A DNA stretch of 64,000 nt, taken from NCBI GenBank assembly GCA_025677815.1, contig JAIXMP010000006.1:1-64000 (forward strand). The letters run 5' to 3'. Positions 12,273 through 23,724 of this stretch are shown piece by piece (positions within the stretch are counted from its first letter, which is position 1; every line of letters starts with the position of its first letter). The notes beneath the pieces are model-generated. The model made no database searches and was not told where the DNA came from. It saw only the letters and a list, made by a program, of their open reading frames with translations. The DNA comes from Phascolomyces articulosus. Its lineage: Eukaryota > Mucoromycota > Mucoromycetes > Mucorales > Lichtheimiaceae. Made by a program: the position numbers and the translations under genes.

Positions 12273-14362
12273 GGCAAAAAGTTGTATATCTTTATAATAG
12301 GATATATCGGGTTAAACAAGAATTGGGTTTGAAAGATGAGAGGGGGTGCCTATGTGTATGTAAGGTATTATAAATAATACAAAATACTATGACTCTATTA
12401 TCTACTATTATTATTACGTATTAAGAATGAAAAGAGAGGCCCATGTTATTCATCCATATAAAAAGAAGGATCCGATACATTATTTATTATTAATAATAGT
12501 AAAGACCTTTGATAGTCAATATCTTTTTTTCTTATAATGATAATGCTACATGAGCAATGTATGTTTATAGGTGAGTTTGGGGTGAGGAGGAGGGGATAAA
12601 CGATCATGAATTTCAAGATAGATAGCCCCCGCCCTTCCCTGTCTCTCCCTCCCTTCCCTTTCTCTAACATTTAGAACTATTATCATAGTATTAAAAAAAA
12701 GGGTCATTCGGAGAAATCCCTTTTTTACTGCAAAAAAAAGGTTGAACAATAAAAAAAAAAAGAGTATGTCGATCATTTTATTTTGTTTCATCGAGAAAAA
12801 CCTTATCCGCACTTTTTTTTTGTTCGAAAGATCAAATTTTTTTTTTACAGAATCTGCCAGAACCTTTATTTTCTCATGCGGAGCTAAATTAAAATAGAAA
12901 CACACACCAGTTTGAGACTTGGAAACTTATTGAATCGGGTATCATCGGTTAAATGGGTTCAGGGTCACCCTCTTTTTTTTTCATACATTTTTTTAACAGA
13001 AAAAAAAAAGATAAAACGAAACTGTAAAGTAAAAAGGGGAAAAAAAGAGATAAGGGAATTTAAAGGTGAGGTTTAATATGTAAAAGATGTTTAAAAATGA
13101 TAATATTATACGTACAACCCTAGGGCATCATATCCTTAGGTATGTACATATACTACATCAAGAAGTATAATAATAATATAAGGTGCATCATGTCAAAACG
13201 TGCATTTATACTTTTATAAAAAGATGATCTAGCCAAGATAATATATATTTTTTTTTGGGGGGGCAGAGGGTTGAAAGGGAGAAAGAAAGAGGGAAAATCT
13301 CTATTTATACCATTTATCAATTACCTTTACATGCATGGGAGGAAGAGGAAAAAAAAGGGGAAATTTGTCTGTGATTATTTACAATGATGGCTGATGGTGT
13401 GTTTATATGTGTGATTAAAGTATTAAGGTTTTTTTTAGAATTATTTAGTAAAGGAGAAGTATTGGGATCATCGTATAAAGAAGATGTGTGTATGAATATG
13501 ACTGGTTAACCAAGTGATATACATTACACATATATATATATACATATAAAAGTTTAAAGGAAACTTGTCTCAAAATAGAGTCGAGCGTCGATCCTTTTTT
13601 TTTGTATATATATTTTATTTCCTTATTCCGATGTAAGAGATGGTGTTCAATATAGAAACACCGAAAGATTGTATGATGTTATATACTCACGTTCACACAC
13701 ACATCATACATCATATAGATATATATGAAATAATGCCAAGAAGAAGAAACAAGGCTCATAATATATAATAATAAATGAGAGAGAGTGGGTTTTTTAAAAT
13801 GTTAATTAAATTGCGGTACACAAACAAGGGGAAACTTTACTTGAAAAGGCATCCAACATGGCTGACCTTATAATCAAATATAAAGAATAAAAGAGAGAGA
13901 AACGGAGCTCTTTTTTGAGTATTACATGCTGGGGGATCGACGTTTTTTTTTTTTTTTTGCGAAGATCATCTGCAGAAAAAAAATCATTGGCTCTTCTTTT
14001 TTACTTTATGAACTTTGTTGTTTAAAATATATAAAAAAAAGATGACCTTTACTAAAAGAAGCATGGCTCCACTCATCTTTTACTTATAACATAAATTCTG
14101 CAACCAGTAACAAGTTTTTATGTTTTTTCAACAGCAAAAACTTCTCTCTCGCTCTTTTCTTCTTCTTCTTCTTCCTTTCGCCTCTTTTTTTTCTTTTCAT
14201 TTATTTATTTATTTATTTTCTTTTATATATAAAAACCACGCTTTTTTTCTTCCTTCCTTTTTTTTATTATTTCACACGAATAAATAAAAAGAAGAACTTA
14301 CTTTCTTTCTCTCTTTCATCCTTTCTTTCTTTTTTTTATATATATATAAACAGCAAGTCACT

Positions 14363-15940
14363 ATGGATTCATCTTCTACAACACCAACACCACAGCAATT
14401 TTATTCACCTACTTCTTATACCACATCATCTAGTTATCCTACTACTACTAGCAGCAGTAGTAGTAGTACTCCATCTACAACAAAAGCATACAACTCTACA
14501 ACAGCTGCAGCAGCTGTAGCAGCAGCCGCTGCCGCTGGTTTACCAACGCCTTCATTACCTCCTTTATCACAACTTTTACCACCTACTTCTTCTGCCACTA
14601 CAACAATCACAAGTACTGGTGGGGGTGCTCGTCACACCGTCTTATCGCATGCTCATCCTCCAGCAACCTCTTCTTCTGCTACTATGACATCTTTAGCAAA
14701 TGATCCAGAAACAACACTCCATGCTCCTCTTCCTCCATATCCTTCACGCCCACCACCTTATTATACAACCTCGATGGCCCCTACCACGGCTTATCCTGAT
14801 CAACCCGTGGTACCAAGTAACATGTTACCTGTGTTTCCTACAACGACAACGACTTCTTCTACCACGACAACGACGACAGGTACTTCTGGAACAAATACAC
14901 CCATAACACATCATTTACCATCTCCTCCACAATCTTGTACAGAAGGTGTTTCACCTGCCGCTGTCATGGCTGCTCAACAAGCTGCTGCTGTAGCAGTACA
15001 TCCAACAGCTGTTGCCGCTCATCAAGCTGCTGTTGCCGCTGCTGCCGCTGCTCAAGTTCATGCAACAGGTAAAAATAACGATGCTGAACATGATTCAAAA
15101 AGATCAAACAAATAGAAAAAACAAACAAACAAATATATATAAACAGGATTTTCATCTCATCATTTTACATCATCATTATTATTATTAATAGGTACTCCTT
15201 CCTCTGTGGAAGCATCACAAAAAGTATTTTCATTTGTTCCTATTCCCGGTGTCAATCATAAGAAGCGTCCTCGTCGCAAGTATCATGAAGTAGAACGGTT
15301 ATATCATTGTAGTTTCCCTGGATGTACCAAATCGTATGGTACCTTGAACCATTTAAATGCTCATGTTTCGATGCAAAATCATGTAAATACTATTTCTATT
15401 CCTAGATGAAGAGAACAACAACAGCAACAAAAATTTTAGATAACTTATCATTTTTGTTGTATATAAATATAACAGGGCCCTAAACGTTTACCTTCTGAAT
15501 TTAAAGAATTAAGAAAGATTTGGAGAAAACAAAAAAGAGAAAGAGAAGCGAGTCGTCAACAACAACAAGAGAACGCAGTGGCTGCTGTAGCAGCAACCAA
15601 TGCTCAGTATCAACAAGAGGAACAAGAGGCAGCAGTAGTAGCACATCAACAACATCAACAGGCCATAGTGGCTCAACAACAAGCAGCAGCGGCAGCAGCA
15701 GCTGTTCAAGTACAACAACATCATGTTGCTCATCAACAAGCTCCTCCACCTCCTCCGCCCTTTTTACCTTCTCATTCTACAACAGCTCCATCATATTTAC
15801 CATGGCAACATCAACAAGGGTACCCAGGTCCTCCTCCACCACCTGCACCTTCTCATCATCATCCTCATCATCCTCATCAACCCCCTCCACCTCCAGAATT
15901 TACTGATTTGACTACTCTGCCTGGTGCACCTTCTTTTTAA
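14363..15940 (+). CDS. C2H2 zinc-finger regulator with one finger and Ala/Gln/Pro/Thr-rich arms
   Basis: Exons 14363-15068, 15192-15382 and 15476-15940 join in frame to 453 aa. Residues 1-235 are low-complexity (Ser/Thr runs, poly-Ala around residues 50-60 and 200-235, proline-rich patches). The conserved core spans about residues 254-325: a basic patch HKKRPRRKYHEVERLYH, one finger C275-x4-C280-x12-H293-x5-H299, then GPKRLPSEFKELRKIWRKQK, which appears only when the second intron is removed. A lone finger with these basic flanks recurs in a fungal transcription-factor family (established at family level); I do not assign an orthologue. The C-terminal arm is Gln/Ala-rich then Pro/His-rich. 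A nuclear DNA-binding role is likely; targets are unknown. The start ATG is the first after the pyrimidine tract. Confidence 0.85.
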
Positions 15941-16552
15941 ACAAAAAGAAGGGCAGGATGATTTTCTTTTACTTCTTGACCAAAAGAGCTAAAAGATGAT
16001 GAAGAAGTAGAAGAAGGTAACGAATGAGAAAAAGGGAAAAAATGAATATCTCTCTTCCTTCTCCCTTTTTTGTTAATCCCATTATTCGATATATATTTAA
16101 ATATCCAGAAACCCGTTTTTTATTATACACTCACTCAAACTCTCTATCCTCCCTACTACTACTTCTACTACTACTACAACTAACCAAAGTATCTCGATTT
16201 TTCCTGTTATCCATCCAATGCCACACATTATCCGCACACAATACTATACACACAACCTTTTTTGTACATATCTATCTCAAAAAAAAAAACGCGCACTCAC
16301 AGAGACACACATCACACGCCATTTTTTTTTCTATATGCCAAAAATGAAAACAGACACCAAGAAGGGGGGCATGGCTTTTTTTGTATCAGTAATTTGTTTT
16401 TTTCTTTATTATTATTTGTATGACGCACACCATTTGTATTGTTCCATTTTTTTTTGTTTTTCTTTATCAAGTAAAAAAAATCATTTTCATCGAAAACTAT
16501 TTTAAATGTACAATGTGTCATTATTTGTGTTTATTTCTTAATATCAATGTGT

Positions 16553-16616
<64 letters not shown>

Positions 16617-16652
16617 ACGAAGCAAGAATAGAAGGGTTACAATTTTTTTTCT
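15941..16652. other. Convergent intergenic region with TA/TG microsatellite
   Basis: 3' flanks of the C2H2 gene (plus) and COP9 subunit 5 (minus). No supported gene. Short A/T-rich ORFs here have no family features. The region ends in the compound dinucleotide repeat at 16556-16616. Confidence 0.6.
16556..16616. repeat. Compound (TA)n(TG)n microsatellite
   Basis: About 40 bp of alternating TA followed immediately by about 22 bp of TG, lying some 40 bp beyond the stop codon of the COP9 subunit 5 gene. Likely polymorphic in length. Confidence 0.95.
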
Positions 16653-18553
16653 TTAGGAAGAGGAGGATTGTGGTTGATTAAAGATAATATCTTTAAGTAC
16701 TTGTGAAAGTAATCCATGCATGGCTTCACCTGTGATTTTTGAACTAAATTGAAAGAGGTACGTTTTTTTTATTAGTAAAAAATTATAATATGCCTAATTT
16801 TGATCTTTTTTTGTAATGGTGCGCGGGGGTGTATCATGATTGATAAAAAATAATGGTTTATTTACCTATCTTTTGTCAATTTGCCTAGTTGACTTTCATC
16901 ATTTTTCTTTCGATCACCATAATAACCACCCATACGTGTTGACATGGTATCATTGGTTTGTTCCAATTTTTGTGTCAAATCAGCGATTTGTTGCATTGAA
17001 TATTCTCGATTCTAGATTTGGGGTGTGTGCATATTTAATCATTATAATTATTATTATTATCTTATTTATTATCTATAGATATAAAACACTCTTGGCATAC
17101 ACACACGCACACATCTTTCTTTCCCCTTTGTTTATCTTTGACTACACTTTACAATTATTTTGGCAAAAATAGAATAAAAGAGATCATCCTCTTCTATTTG
17201 TTATTATTCACGTACCGTCAAAAGAGGAGATTGAGAAAGTGTATTGACCCAATACTTGTTCCATAACACTTCCAATAATTGGGAATCCAACGTTGATTTG
17301 AAATGGGATATTTCCAATGAATAATATCTAAATCACAGCCCAAAATAAATAATAATCCAAAATTAGAAACAAAGTGCTTATCACTTAATATCCCCCCCCT
17401 TGCTTCGTTCATCACGACACGCAGCCCATCAAAATCCCCCAAAAAAAGAGAGAGAGCGAGATCAAACATTTACGATTTAGCGTGAACACCAAAATCTTCA
17501 ATCTTATTCAATGGAATCGTTTGATATTGAGAGGGTCCTTCATCAGGTGCTTTATAATCTTTGGGATAGGTTCTGAAGGCACCAATTTCTACTTTACCAG
17601 CAGACATGGTTCGGTTGGGATCAATCTATAAGTAGGATGGGGTGAATGATGGTGATTCAAATAAGGATCTGCAGTTAACATATCCAAAAAAATAGTACTT
17701 ACCACAACAGCAACCCATGGTTCTTGATATTGTTGATTCAACATTTGAGTGTTCACATCAATACCAGATAACCAACAGCCATAACCAGGATGAGAATGAT
17801 ACCATCCAATAGCATTTTCAAGACGTCCCACCTTTTTTTTTTTTTTGAAAAAAAAAATTATCATTTAGATTTAAAATTTATATATAGAAATTTTGTTCTA
17901 GACAACAACAAAATTGACATGTTCTTACCTCTTTGGCTTTTTCCATATAAGACACCATATATTCATACGCTTCACTTTGAGCATTCACACGCGTTTCTGT
18001 ACCTTCGACGGGAAGTCCAAAAGCATCCATAATAATCATGGTATCTCCTTGCACTTTACCTTGCATTAATCCCATAACTTCAATATTTCCACCAGAACGC
18101 GCGTGCATCACCTATTATATTTTTTTATAAGGAATGAGTGTTATCTTTCCACTGTAAAGCAAAAAAAAAAAAGGAAAACACGAGATTTTCGAAATGGTAG
18201 CTTGTCTCTCATTGTATCCTTTCCCCTTTCCCTTTTTGATATACAAACCATTTTAATAAGAGCAATGGCTGATATTTTCACATGTTTATAATGGTTTGGA
18301 CTAAACAAGACAATTTTTTTGAAGTTAGAAAAAAAAACTGCCAGGTTTACATGAAAGAAAGAGTTACGTGATAAAAAAAAAAAAAAAAAAGGAAGAGAGA
18401 GAGGGTGGTTCTTTACTTTGACTTCCAAGGTTGTTGTGCTAGAGCTTCCTTGTTCTTATCCACATCATAATAATAGATTTGATCTTGTGCTGGATCTACG
18501 GTTACAATGTTATTTTCGAGTTCCCAATTCTTTTGGGCTGTCTCGGCATCCAT
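16653..18553 (-). CDS. CSN5: COP9 signalosome subunit 5 (JAMM/MPN+ deneddylase)
   Basis: Eight exons on the minus strand: 18553-18417, 18300-18249, 18111-17929, 17831-17703, 17625-17474, 17327-17216, 17011-16866 and 16743-16653, joining in frame to 333 aa, a normal length for the family. CSN5 is the zinc metalloprotease subunit that removes NEDD8 from cullins. The MPN+ domain covers about residues 47-190. The JAMM residues are visible: E74 in [11 protein letters not shown], then H136, H138, S146 and D149 in [17 protein letters not shown]. The family segments [14 protein letters not shown] and [17 protein letters not shown] follow, then a helical tail ending in [11 protein letters not shown] and a short Ser run. 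All expected catalytic residues are present, so the enzyme should be active. The gene is head to head with the EF-hand gene at 18804, with about 250 bp between start codons, so promoter elements may be shared. Confidence 0.95.
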
Positions 18554-18803
18554 GATTCACTTTTCCTCAATGTCGAAAAACAAAAAGCGTAGCAAAGAAG
18601 TGAAGTTGTACGCTATATAGGGCGCAGCTTTCTCTCTCTAGCGGCATGATGAACTAACAAGTCACATGGAACATAGTAAACCTACTTACGAAAGAAAACC
18701 CCGCGCTTACACACTCACTTCACTCGCACCCATTTCAGCTGGCTGTACCTGTATTTTTTTTTCTCTTTTTTCCCCCCAAAAAAAAGTTTCATCTTATTTC
18801 ACC

Positions 18804-19271
18804 ATGAGCCCAACCAATCAACCTACTCAAGAACAATTAGATGAATGGAAAGAAGCCTTTTCTTTATATGACAAAAAGGGCAACAGTACCGTGTCATCTG
18901 CCAATTTGGGTGATTTATTAAGAGGTCTTGGACAAAACCCTACCCAAGCTGAAGTCCGTGAATTAGTCAAGTCTGTTGGAGGTTCTGAAAGACAAGAAGT
19001 GGATATTGATTTTGGTACCTTTTTAACCATTTTGACACGTCCTGATGGCTTTAAACCTGCTGGTTCTTCTCAAGAATTTATTCAAGGGTTCCAAGTCTTT
19101 GATAAGGAGGGTGATGGTTTTATTTCAGCCGGTGAACTTCGTTATGTCTTGACCAACTTGGGTGAAAAATTATCGGATGAAGAAGTCGATGAATTGTTAA
19201 AGGAAGTCGAAGTGGGTAAAGATGGTCGTATCAACTATGTTGAATTTGTAACTTTGGTTTTGTCTAACTAA
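18804..19271 (+). CDS. EF-hand protein, myosin essential light chain-like (Mlc1/Cdc4 type)
   Basis: A single-exon gene of 155 aa. The ATG at 18804 (ACCATGAGC) was preferred over an upstream in-frame ATG at 18666 because the family begins close to [16 protein letters not shown]. Four EF-hand units are recognisable. The first loop ([13 protein letters not shown]) and the last ([12 protein letters not shown]) lack the normal set of ligands; the third ([13 protein letters not shown]) is the only near-canonical calcium loop. This pattern of mostly degenerate hands is typical of myosin essential light chains that bind IQ motifs of myosin heavy chains, for example in cytokinesis (S. pombe Cdc4, S. 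cerevisiae Mlc1). Calmodulin itself is unlikely, since it keeps four good loops. It shares a short divergent promoter region with the COP9 subunit 5 gene. Confidence 0.85.
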   Translation: MSPTNQPTQEQLDEWKEAFSLYDKKGNSTVSSANLGDLLRGLGQNPTQAEVRELVKSVGGSERQEVDIDFGTFLTILTRPDGFKPAGSSQEFIQGFQVFDKEGDGFISAGELRYVLTNLGEKLSDEEVDELLKEVEVGKDGRINYVEFVTLVLSN

Positions 19272-22248
19272 AAAAAAGAATACTCTTATTTAAATACCCA
19301 TCTCTTTCTCTCTCTCCCTTTCTAACACACTACCTCAAATCAAACTCATGTCTTAACTATCTATTCTTTTATATATACATGGCATTATGTATAAAAAAAA
19401 AGGACATATATATATTCACACACCCTACACACATACAAACATGTCGAAATTTCTTTCTTCTCCCTTCCCTCCCTTTATATTAACATATAAAAAGTCATTT
19501 TTTTCTTTTGTTTATATATTCATTATTATTATTATTATTATTTTGGCCAAAAGGAAATCGTGTAAAAATGGAAATGGTTAACGAATGAGATAATGGGGTA
19601 TCTAAATGTGTAAAGATGGTGGAGATGTCGAGCATGGCCAAGTTACAATGAGGGTTTACATTCTACTTTATAAAGGAAAATACAGTTGCCAAGACAGATA
19701 GGACATGCATCACCTTTCGGATTAGAAAATTTGCCTTTTTGTTGAGTTGCATCCGATCATGCACTCTCCCTTTCTTCTTGTTTAGTGTTTTCAGTTTATA
19801 TAATAATAATAATAATAATAAATGCATAATAAGAAGAACAAACAAAAACATTATTTGTAATAGAAAATTGATCTATCTATATTTTGATTTCTCATTTATT
19901 GTTTATCCGAAAAAAAACACACTAAAACAAAACGTTGACATGTAATAATAATAGATAATTTACATCTATAAAAACAAGAAAAATCCCGGTAATCTTCTTT
20001 TACTGTAATAAATTGTTGGGAGCAGTGGATTAGTTTAGAGTTCAATCTAGAAGGGATGTAAAAAGAAGAAGGGAGGGTGAACGTGTTTCGTACAATTATT
20101 AAAAACTATCTAGGGTATCAGTTACTGTCTTTTTTCTGTAGATGATACTAACCAGTAGTAATTTTTCAAGCTAAAGAGATACGTAATTAATAAAAAGAAA
20201 AGATAGAAGATAATCTATTACATAATATTGCACTTACTTTATAAACAATGAGGGACACCAAAACTCGAATGGGCTAACATGGTTTCTTTTTAATATATTT
20301 ATATAAGACAATCAGAGATGAGAAATGAGAACCAAAGAGTCATCATTCATTTCTGGGATCATCTCTACGACAATGTGGTTAATAATTACTTTCAATCTGT
20401 TATATAAGAGGATGAAGTAATTCTTGGTCTATAGTCAAGACTAATAATGAAATATATAAAAGTTTGTAAACTAGTGACAGTGCTATTATCCAATTAGATG
20501 GGATTTGATTTATAAATATAAAGGCTTCCAAGCTTTTACTTCATTAGTATGATGACCATATAACATTGATATGGATCATTGTTGTTTCTCAAAAGACAAA
20601 TTCACTTTCTTATATATAAATTCCATTCTATGTATAATTTTGGACGTCAAAAAGCGAAAACAAAAATGTCCAGGCAGTCATCACTATTCATTGGATATTC
20701 TGTATAGAAGGACCGCCCATTCTCTTCTATTAATATATCATCTTTGTTGCAATGATACTGGAAGATGCTTCCACGCATGTGTAGTAAGATAAGTAAAAAG
20801 TTTCCATCTTTACTTTTTACATTATTCTTCATAGCCGTCGTTATGTACTTACCAAGAGTCAACAGCAGCTTATTCTAGAAATGAAATAAATATGGAGTTT
20901 TTCATATAGGAATTTCCAATACCATATTTCAACATCAGTAAAGGACTTTCTTTTTAAGCAGTAAAAAGCTTTCTATTCATGCATGACCAGCCAAATATAG
21001 AAGATTTCTACTGATGAAATTGGTAAAGTACGAAAAAAACAGCCTCGTTTTTTTTTTTTTTTTTTTTATGCACGTGTTGATTTCATGCATCTTGCGGCTT
21101 ATTGGTCTGTCTTTATTTGTAAACAAAAAAAAAAAGGATTGGCACGGGATGGGATAAAATTATTATGTCGTATATATTCAGCCACTATATAACTAATATT
21201 ATATGCATTATCCAATTTGCTTGGCTCCATAATATCAACCTTCACGGCGGTATATTGAGGTGTGTGCAAAAATAAAGATCAACCTGCTTAACCAATGATG
21301 ATGCGCCGCTGGAATCTACTTCGGCTTTTGCGATGCACTCGGTTCCACACCAAGATTGACTACGATATCATAACGTCTCCTATGCCGCGTATAGAAATAA
21401 TGGTGTATTTCTGAATAATAATATTACATAAGCTCTACTATGTGGTTTTGTTCAACAATTTTGCCACTTATCTCTTTTTTCGTTATGTAATACCAGTGCA
21501 GTAACTTTCATGGACAGAAATCAGTCTCATCCTTTCTCAACAGAAAGCTTCATACCAAAAAGTATAGAATACCGAGTTTTTTTATTTTTTTATTTATCAT
21601 TTTTTATATTGTAAAACAACAACATTAACCATCAGATGATACCAGTACAATACGTACATAGGTGGTTTTCTATTCGTTCATATAGTATTCAATTACAAGA
21701 AACCCATCCAATCACCAGTAACTGTATAGACATCCCTATACTGGGTATATATTTTTATATGTAATAGGAAAATTACATTTATTATAATGCTGGACGATGA
21801 ATATATAACCAACTCAATGATGACCAAATAAGTTGATCTTTGCTTATTCAAGAGGATTTTACTTCTAATAAAATGTGTAATCAAGCGTCTCTTCTACCCC
21901 ATTCGTCCCATGTATGACCTTGATGCTCCCGTGAAATATGGTACTTTTATGGGTTTTTTATTTGTATGTAAAATCTCTTTTTTTTTTTTTTTTTACAAAG
22001 AAGCATAAAGATGAGAATAAAACAGAATGAAAAAAAAAGACTCACCAGTAGAATTGGAACAGATTTTTATTTAATGATGAACTTCAAAGAACTAAGGCTT
22101 GAAAAGAAAGAATAACAATGTACAAAATGATGATCTTTTTAAGAAAACAGATAAATATATACATAATGTGTACAGATTAAAATTAATATTGGATCCTTTG
22201 CTAATTCAAAGTATATCATTATTAGCTTTATACTGCTAGACTAATGTT
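19272..22248. other. Intergenic region, no clear gene; weak coding-like traces
   Basis: About 3 kb between the EF-hand gene and the GATA factor. Short frames at 20647-20862 (minus; contains ILIEENGRSFYTEYP) and a locally GC-richer patch at about 21240-21400 look slightly protein-like but are interrupted, and I cannot assign a family. Poly-T runs occur at about 21050-21067 and 21979-21994. Possibly old gene remnants. Confidence 0.35.
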
Positions 22249-23724
22249 TCATCTTGTTCTTGTTTCAGCATATTTTTCAAGCACTTTTCGTAAAAAATTA
22301 CATTTCGTTTGATAAAGCATCAGATGGTTATTTATTTCAGCCGTACTCTGCATACGCTTCACTAGGGATATAAGACTTTGGTCATAGTCATCTTTATTCT
22401 GTATTTCTCCTACAACAGAATCCACAGCCGCCGCAGCTTGAGGATTGATATCATCATTACCAGAAGACAAATCATACCTTCGACGCCGTTGAATGGTGGT
22501 TTTACGCATTTCAATTGGTCGATTTTTTTTGTACATTCTTGCATAAAGTCCTGTATAAATAAATAAACAAAAAAAAAACAAAGTTTTAATGTGTAAAGAA
22601 ACAAACGGAACGATAATTTTGTTTGAGGAAAGAATATAATGCTTTAATTTACCACAAGCATTACAAATGGTTTGCCCTTGATGATTCTTCCGCCATAATG
22701 GTGTTTCAGTCTGTTGGCAATTTGCACATTTGATCAGACCATCATCTGACGAATTTCCTCCATTCGTACTACTAGTTGATAAAGGTGTCGATTTTGTTTG
22801 TTTCGGCTGATAGTGGCTATTATTTTCGATTGTAAAAGTGGAATTTCGTTTTTGTTGCTGTTGATGGCGTTTTCGTGGCTGTGACGGTCGAGATTTTCCA
22901 TATTGTTTAAAGTACAATCCGCAGGCATTACACAAAGAATGTTCCCGATCTGGTGTACGTCGCCATAAGGGTGTGCGAGTTGCCTGGCAGTTGTAGCATT
23001 GAATCAAGCGATGAGGATAAGCAGAGGAGGATGGTTTACTGCTCATCACAATATCATTATCCGGAATCGTGATCATACCCTGATTTTTCTGATGACTCGG
23101 TTCGTCGGTTATTATACCCGAAGTGCTCTTTATTTTAATGGTATTATCATCGTTTCCATCATCTCCCAATACGTATTTCGGTGGCGCCTTTATTTCTCTT
23201 GGCGCCTCTTGCGGCGCGTTAATGTGATCATCCTCATTTTGAGTTGTGAATTGCTGTGGTGACACAGAAGATGTATACTGAGAGTCACAATCATCACTGG
23301 ACATAAAGGATGGATGTATATGAAAATCTTGCTGTTCATATGTGATCCGATTCAAAATGATGGTGTCACTACTATTACTGTTGCTACTTGATGCTGTCGT
23401 TGCTGGAGAATTCGAAAAATGATTTTCTTGTAATACAAATAAATTATTGAAAAAATCCATGGTATTCGTTGTAGTATAATCTCGAATGTAATCATTAAAA
23501 TCGGTCTGACACTGTTCGTGTTGAATTATTGAATATTTCTGTTGTTGATCTGTCATATGATGAGGCATAGGCGAAACAAGTTGTGATGTACCTCTTCCTT
23601 GCTCAGCAAAGTATCCTTCCCAAACAGTGTTCTCACCTGATGTGGAGAATCGTCTTGATTTCTCTTGCATTTTTAACAATAACAAAAAAATATCTATGGT
23701 GTTCTTTGACTGTTCTTTGTTCAT
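22249..23724 (-). CDS. Two-finger GATA transcription factor
   Basis: Exons 23724-22653 and 22550-22249 join in frame (G|GA) to 457 aa. The intron interrupts the second finger right after CNACG, so the finger is complete only after splicing ([16 protein letters not shown]). Finger 1, residues about 243-268, is CYNC-x18-CNAC with [18 protein letters not shown]. Finger 2, about 333-357, is CANC-x17-CNAC. The ~65-residue linker is basic and Gln-rich ([16 protein letters not shown]) and has no cysteines, so it lacks the Cys-rich block of the iron regulators (SreA/Urbs1/Fep1 type). The N-terminus is acidic and Ser/Asn-rich, consistent with an activation region. It should bind GATA motifs in the nucleus. 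Role by inference: nitrogen, light or developmental control; the sequence does not decide. Confidence 0.9.
   Translation of the reverse strand: MNKEQSKNTIDIFLLLLKMQEKSRRFSTSGENTVWEGYFAEQGRGTSQLVSPMPHHMTDQQQKYSIIQHEQCQTDFNDYIRDYTTTNTMDFFNNLFVLQENHFSNSPATTASSSNSNSSDTIILNRITYEQQDFHIHPSFMSSDDCDSQYTSSVSPQQFTTQNEDDHINAPQEAPREIKAPPKYVLGDDGNDDNTIKIKSTSGIITDEPSHQKNQGMITIPDNDIVMSSKPSSSAYPHRLIQCYNCQATRTPLWRRTPDREHSLCNACGLYFKQYGKSRPSQPRKRHQQQQKRNSTFTIENNSHYQPKQTKSTPLSTSSTNGGNSSDDGLIKCANCQQTETPLWRKNHQGQTICNACGKLKHYILSSNKIIVPFVSLHIKTLFFFCLFIYTGLYARMYKKNRPIEMRKTTIQRRRRYDLSSGNDDINPQAAAAVDSVVGEIQNKDDYDQSLISLVKRMQSTAEINNHLMLYQTKCNFLRKVLEKYAETRTR

Larger units (their letters stand above)
10671..14362. other. 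Long non-coding region upstream of the C2H2 regulator
   Basis: About 3.7 kb without a supported gene. It contains a (TA)n run at about 11754-11786, an RFX X-box-like cluster at 12173-12272 (listed separately), and a roughly 200-bp pyrimidine-dominated tract from about 14145 to 14345 (repeated CTT/TTTC units) that ends just before the ATG at 14363. The tract probably corresponds to core promoter and 5' leader. Confidence 0.5.

Noticed and set aside
12040..12373. Two overlapping small ORFs across the X-box-like cluster
   Set aside because: Composition follows the repeated CCATGG motifs and no protein family or splice structure is evident.
15501..15906. Several long overlapping frames rich in Leu, Ser or Cys on both strands of the C2H2 gene's last exon
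   Set aside because: They are shadow frames of the Gln/Ala and Pro/His codon repeats in the real coding frame.
18666..18803. Upstream in-frame start for the EF-hand protein
   Set aside because: The extra 46 residues are low in family similarity and run through the T/C-rich leader; the ATG at 18804 gives the normal light-chain length.
22249..23724. Assigning the GATA factor as the siderophore/iron regulator (SreA/Fep1 type) because it has two fingers
   Set aside because: The conserved cysteine-rich block between the fingers in that family is absent; the linker has no cysteine.
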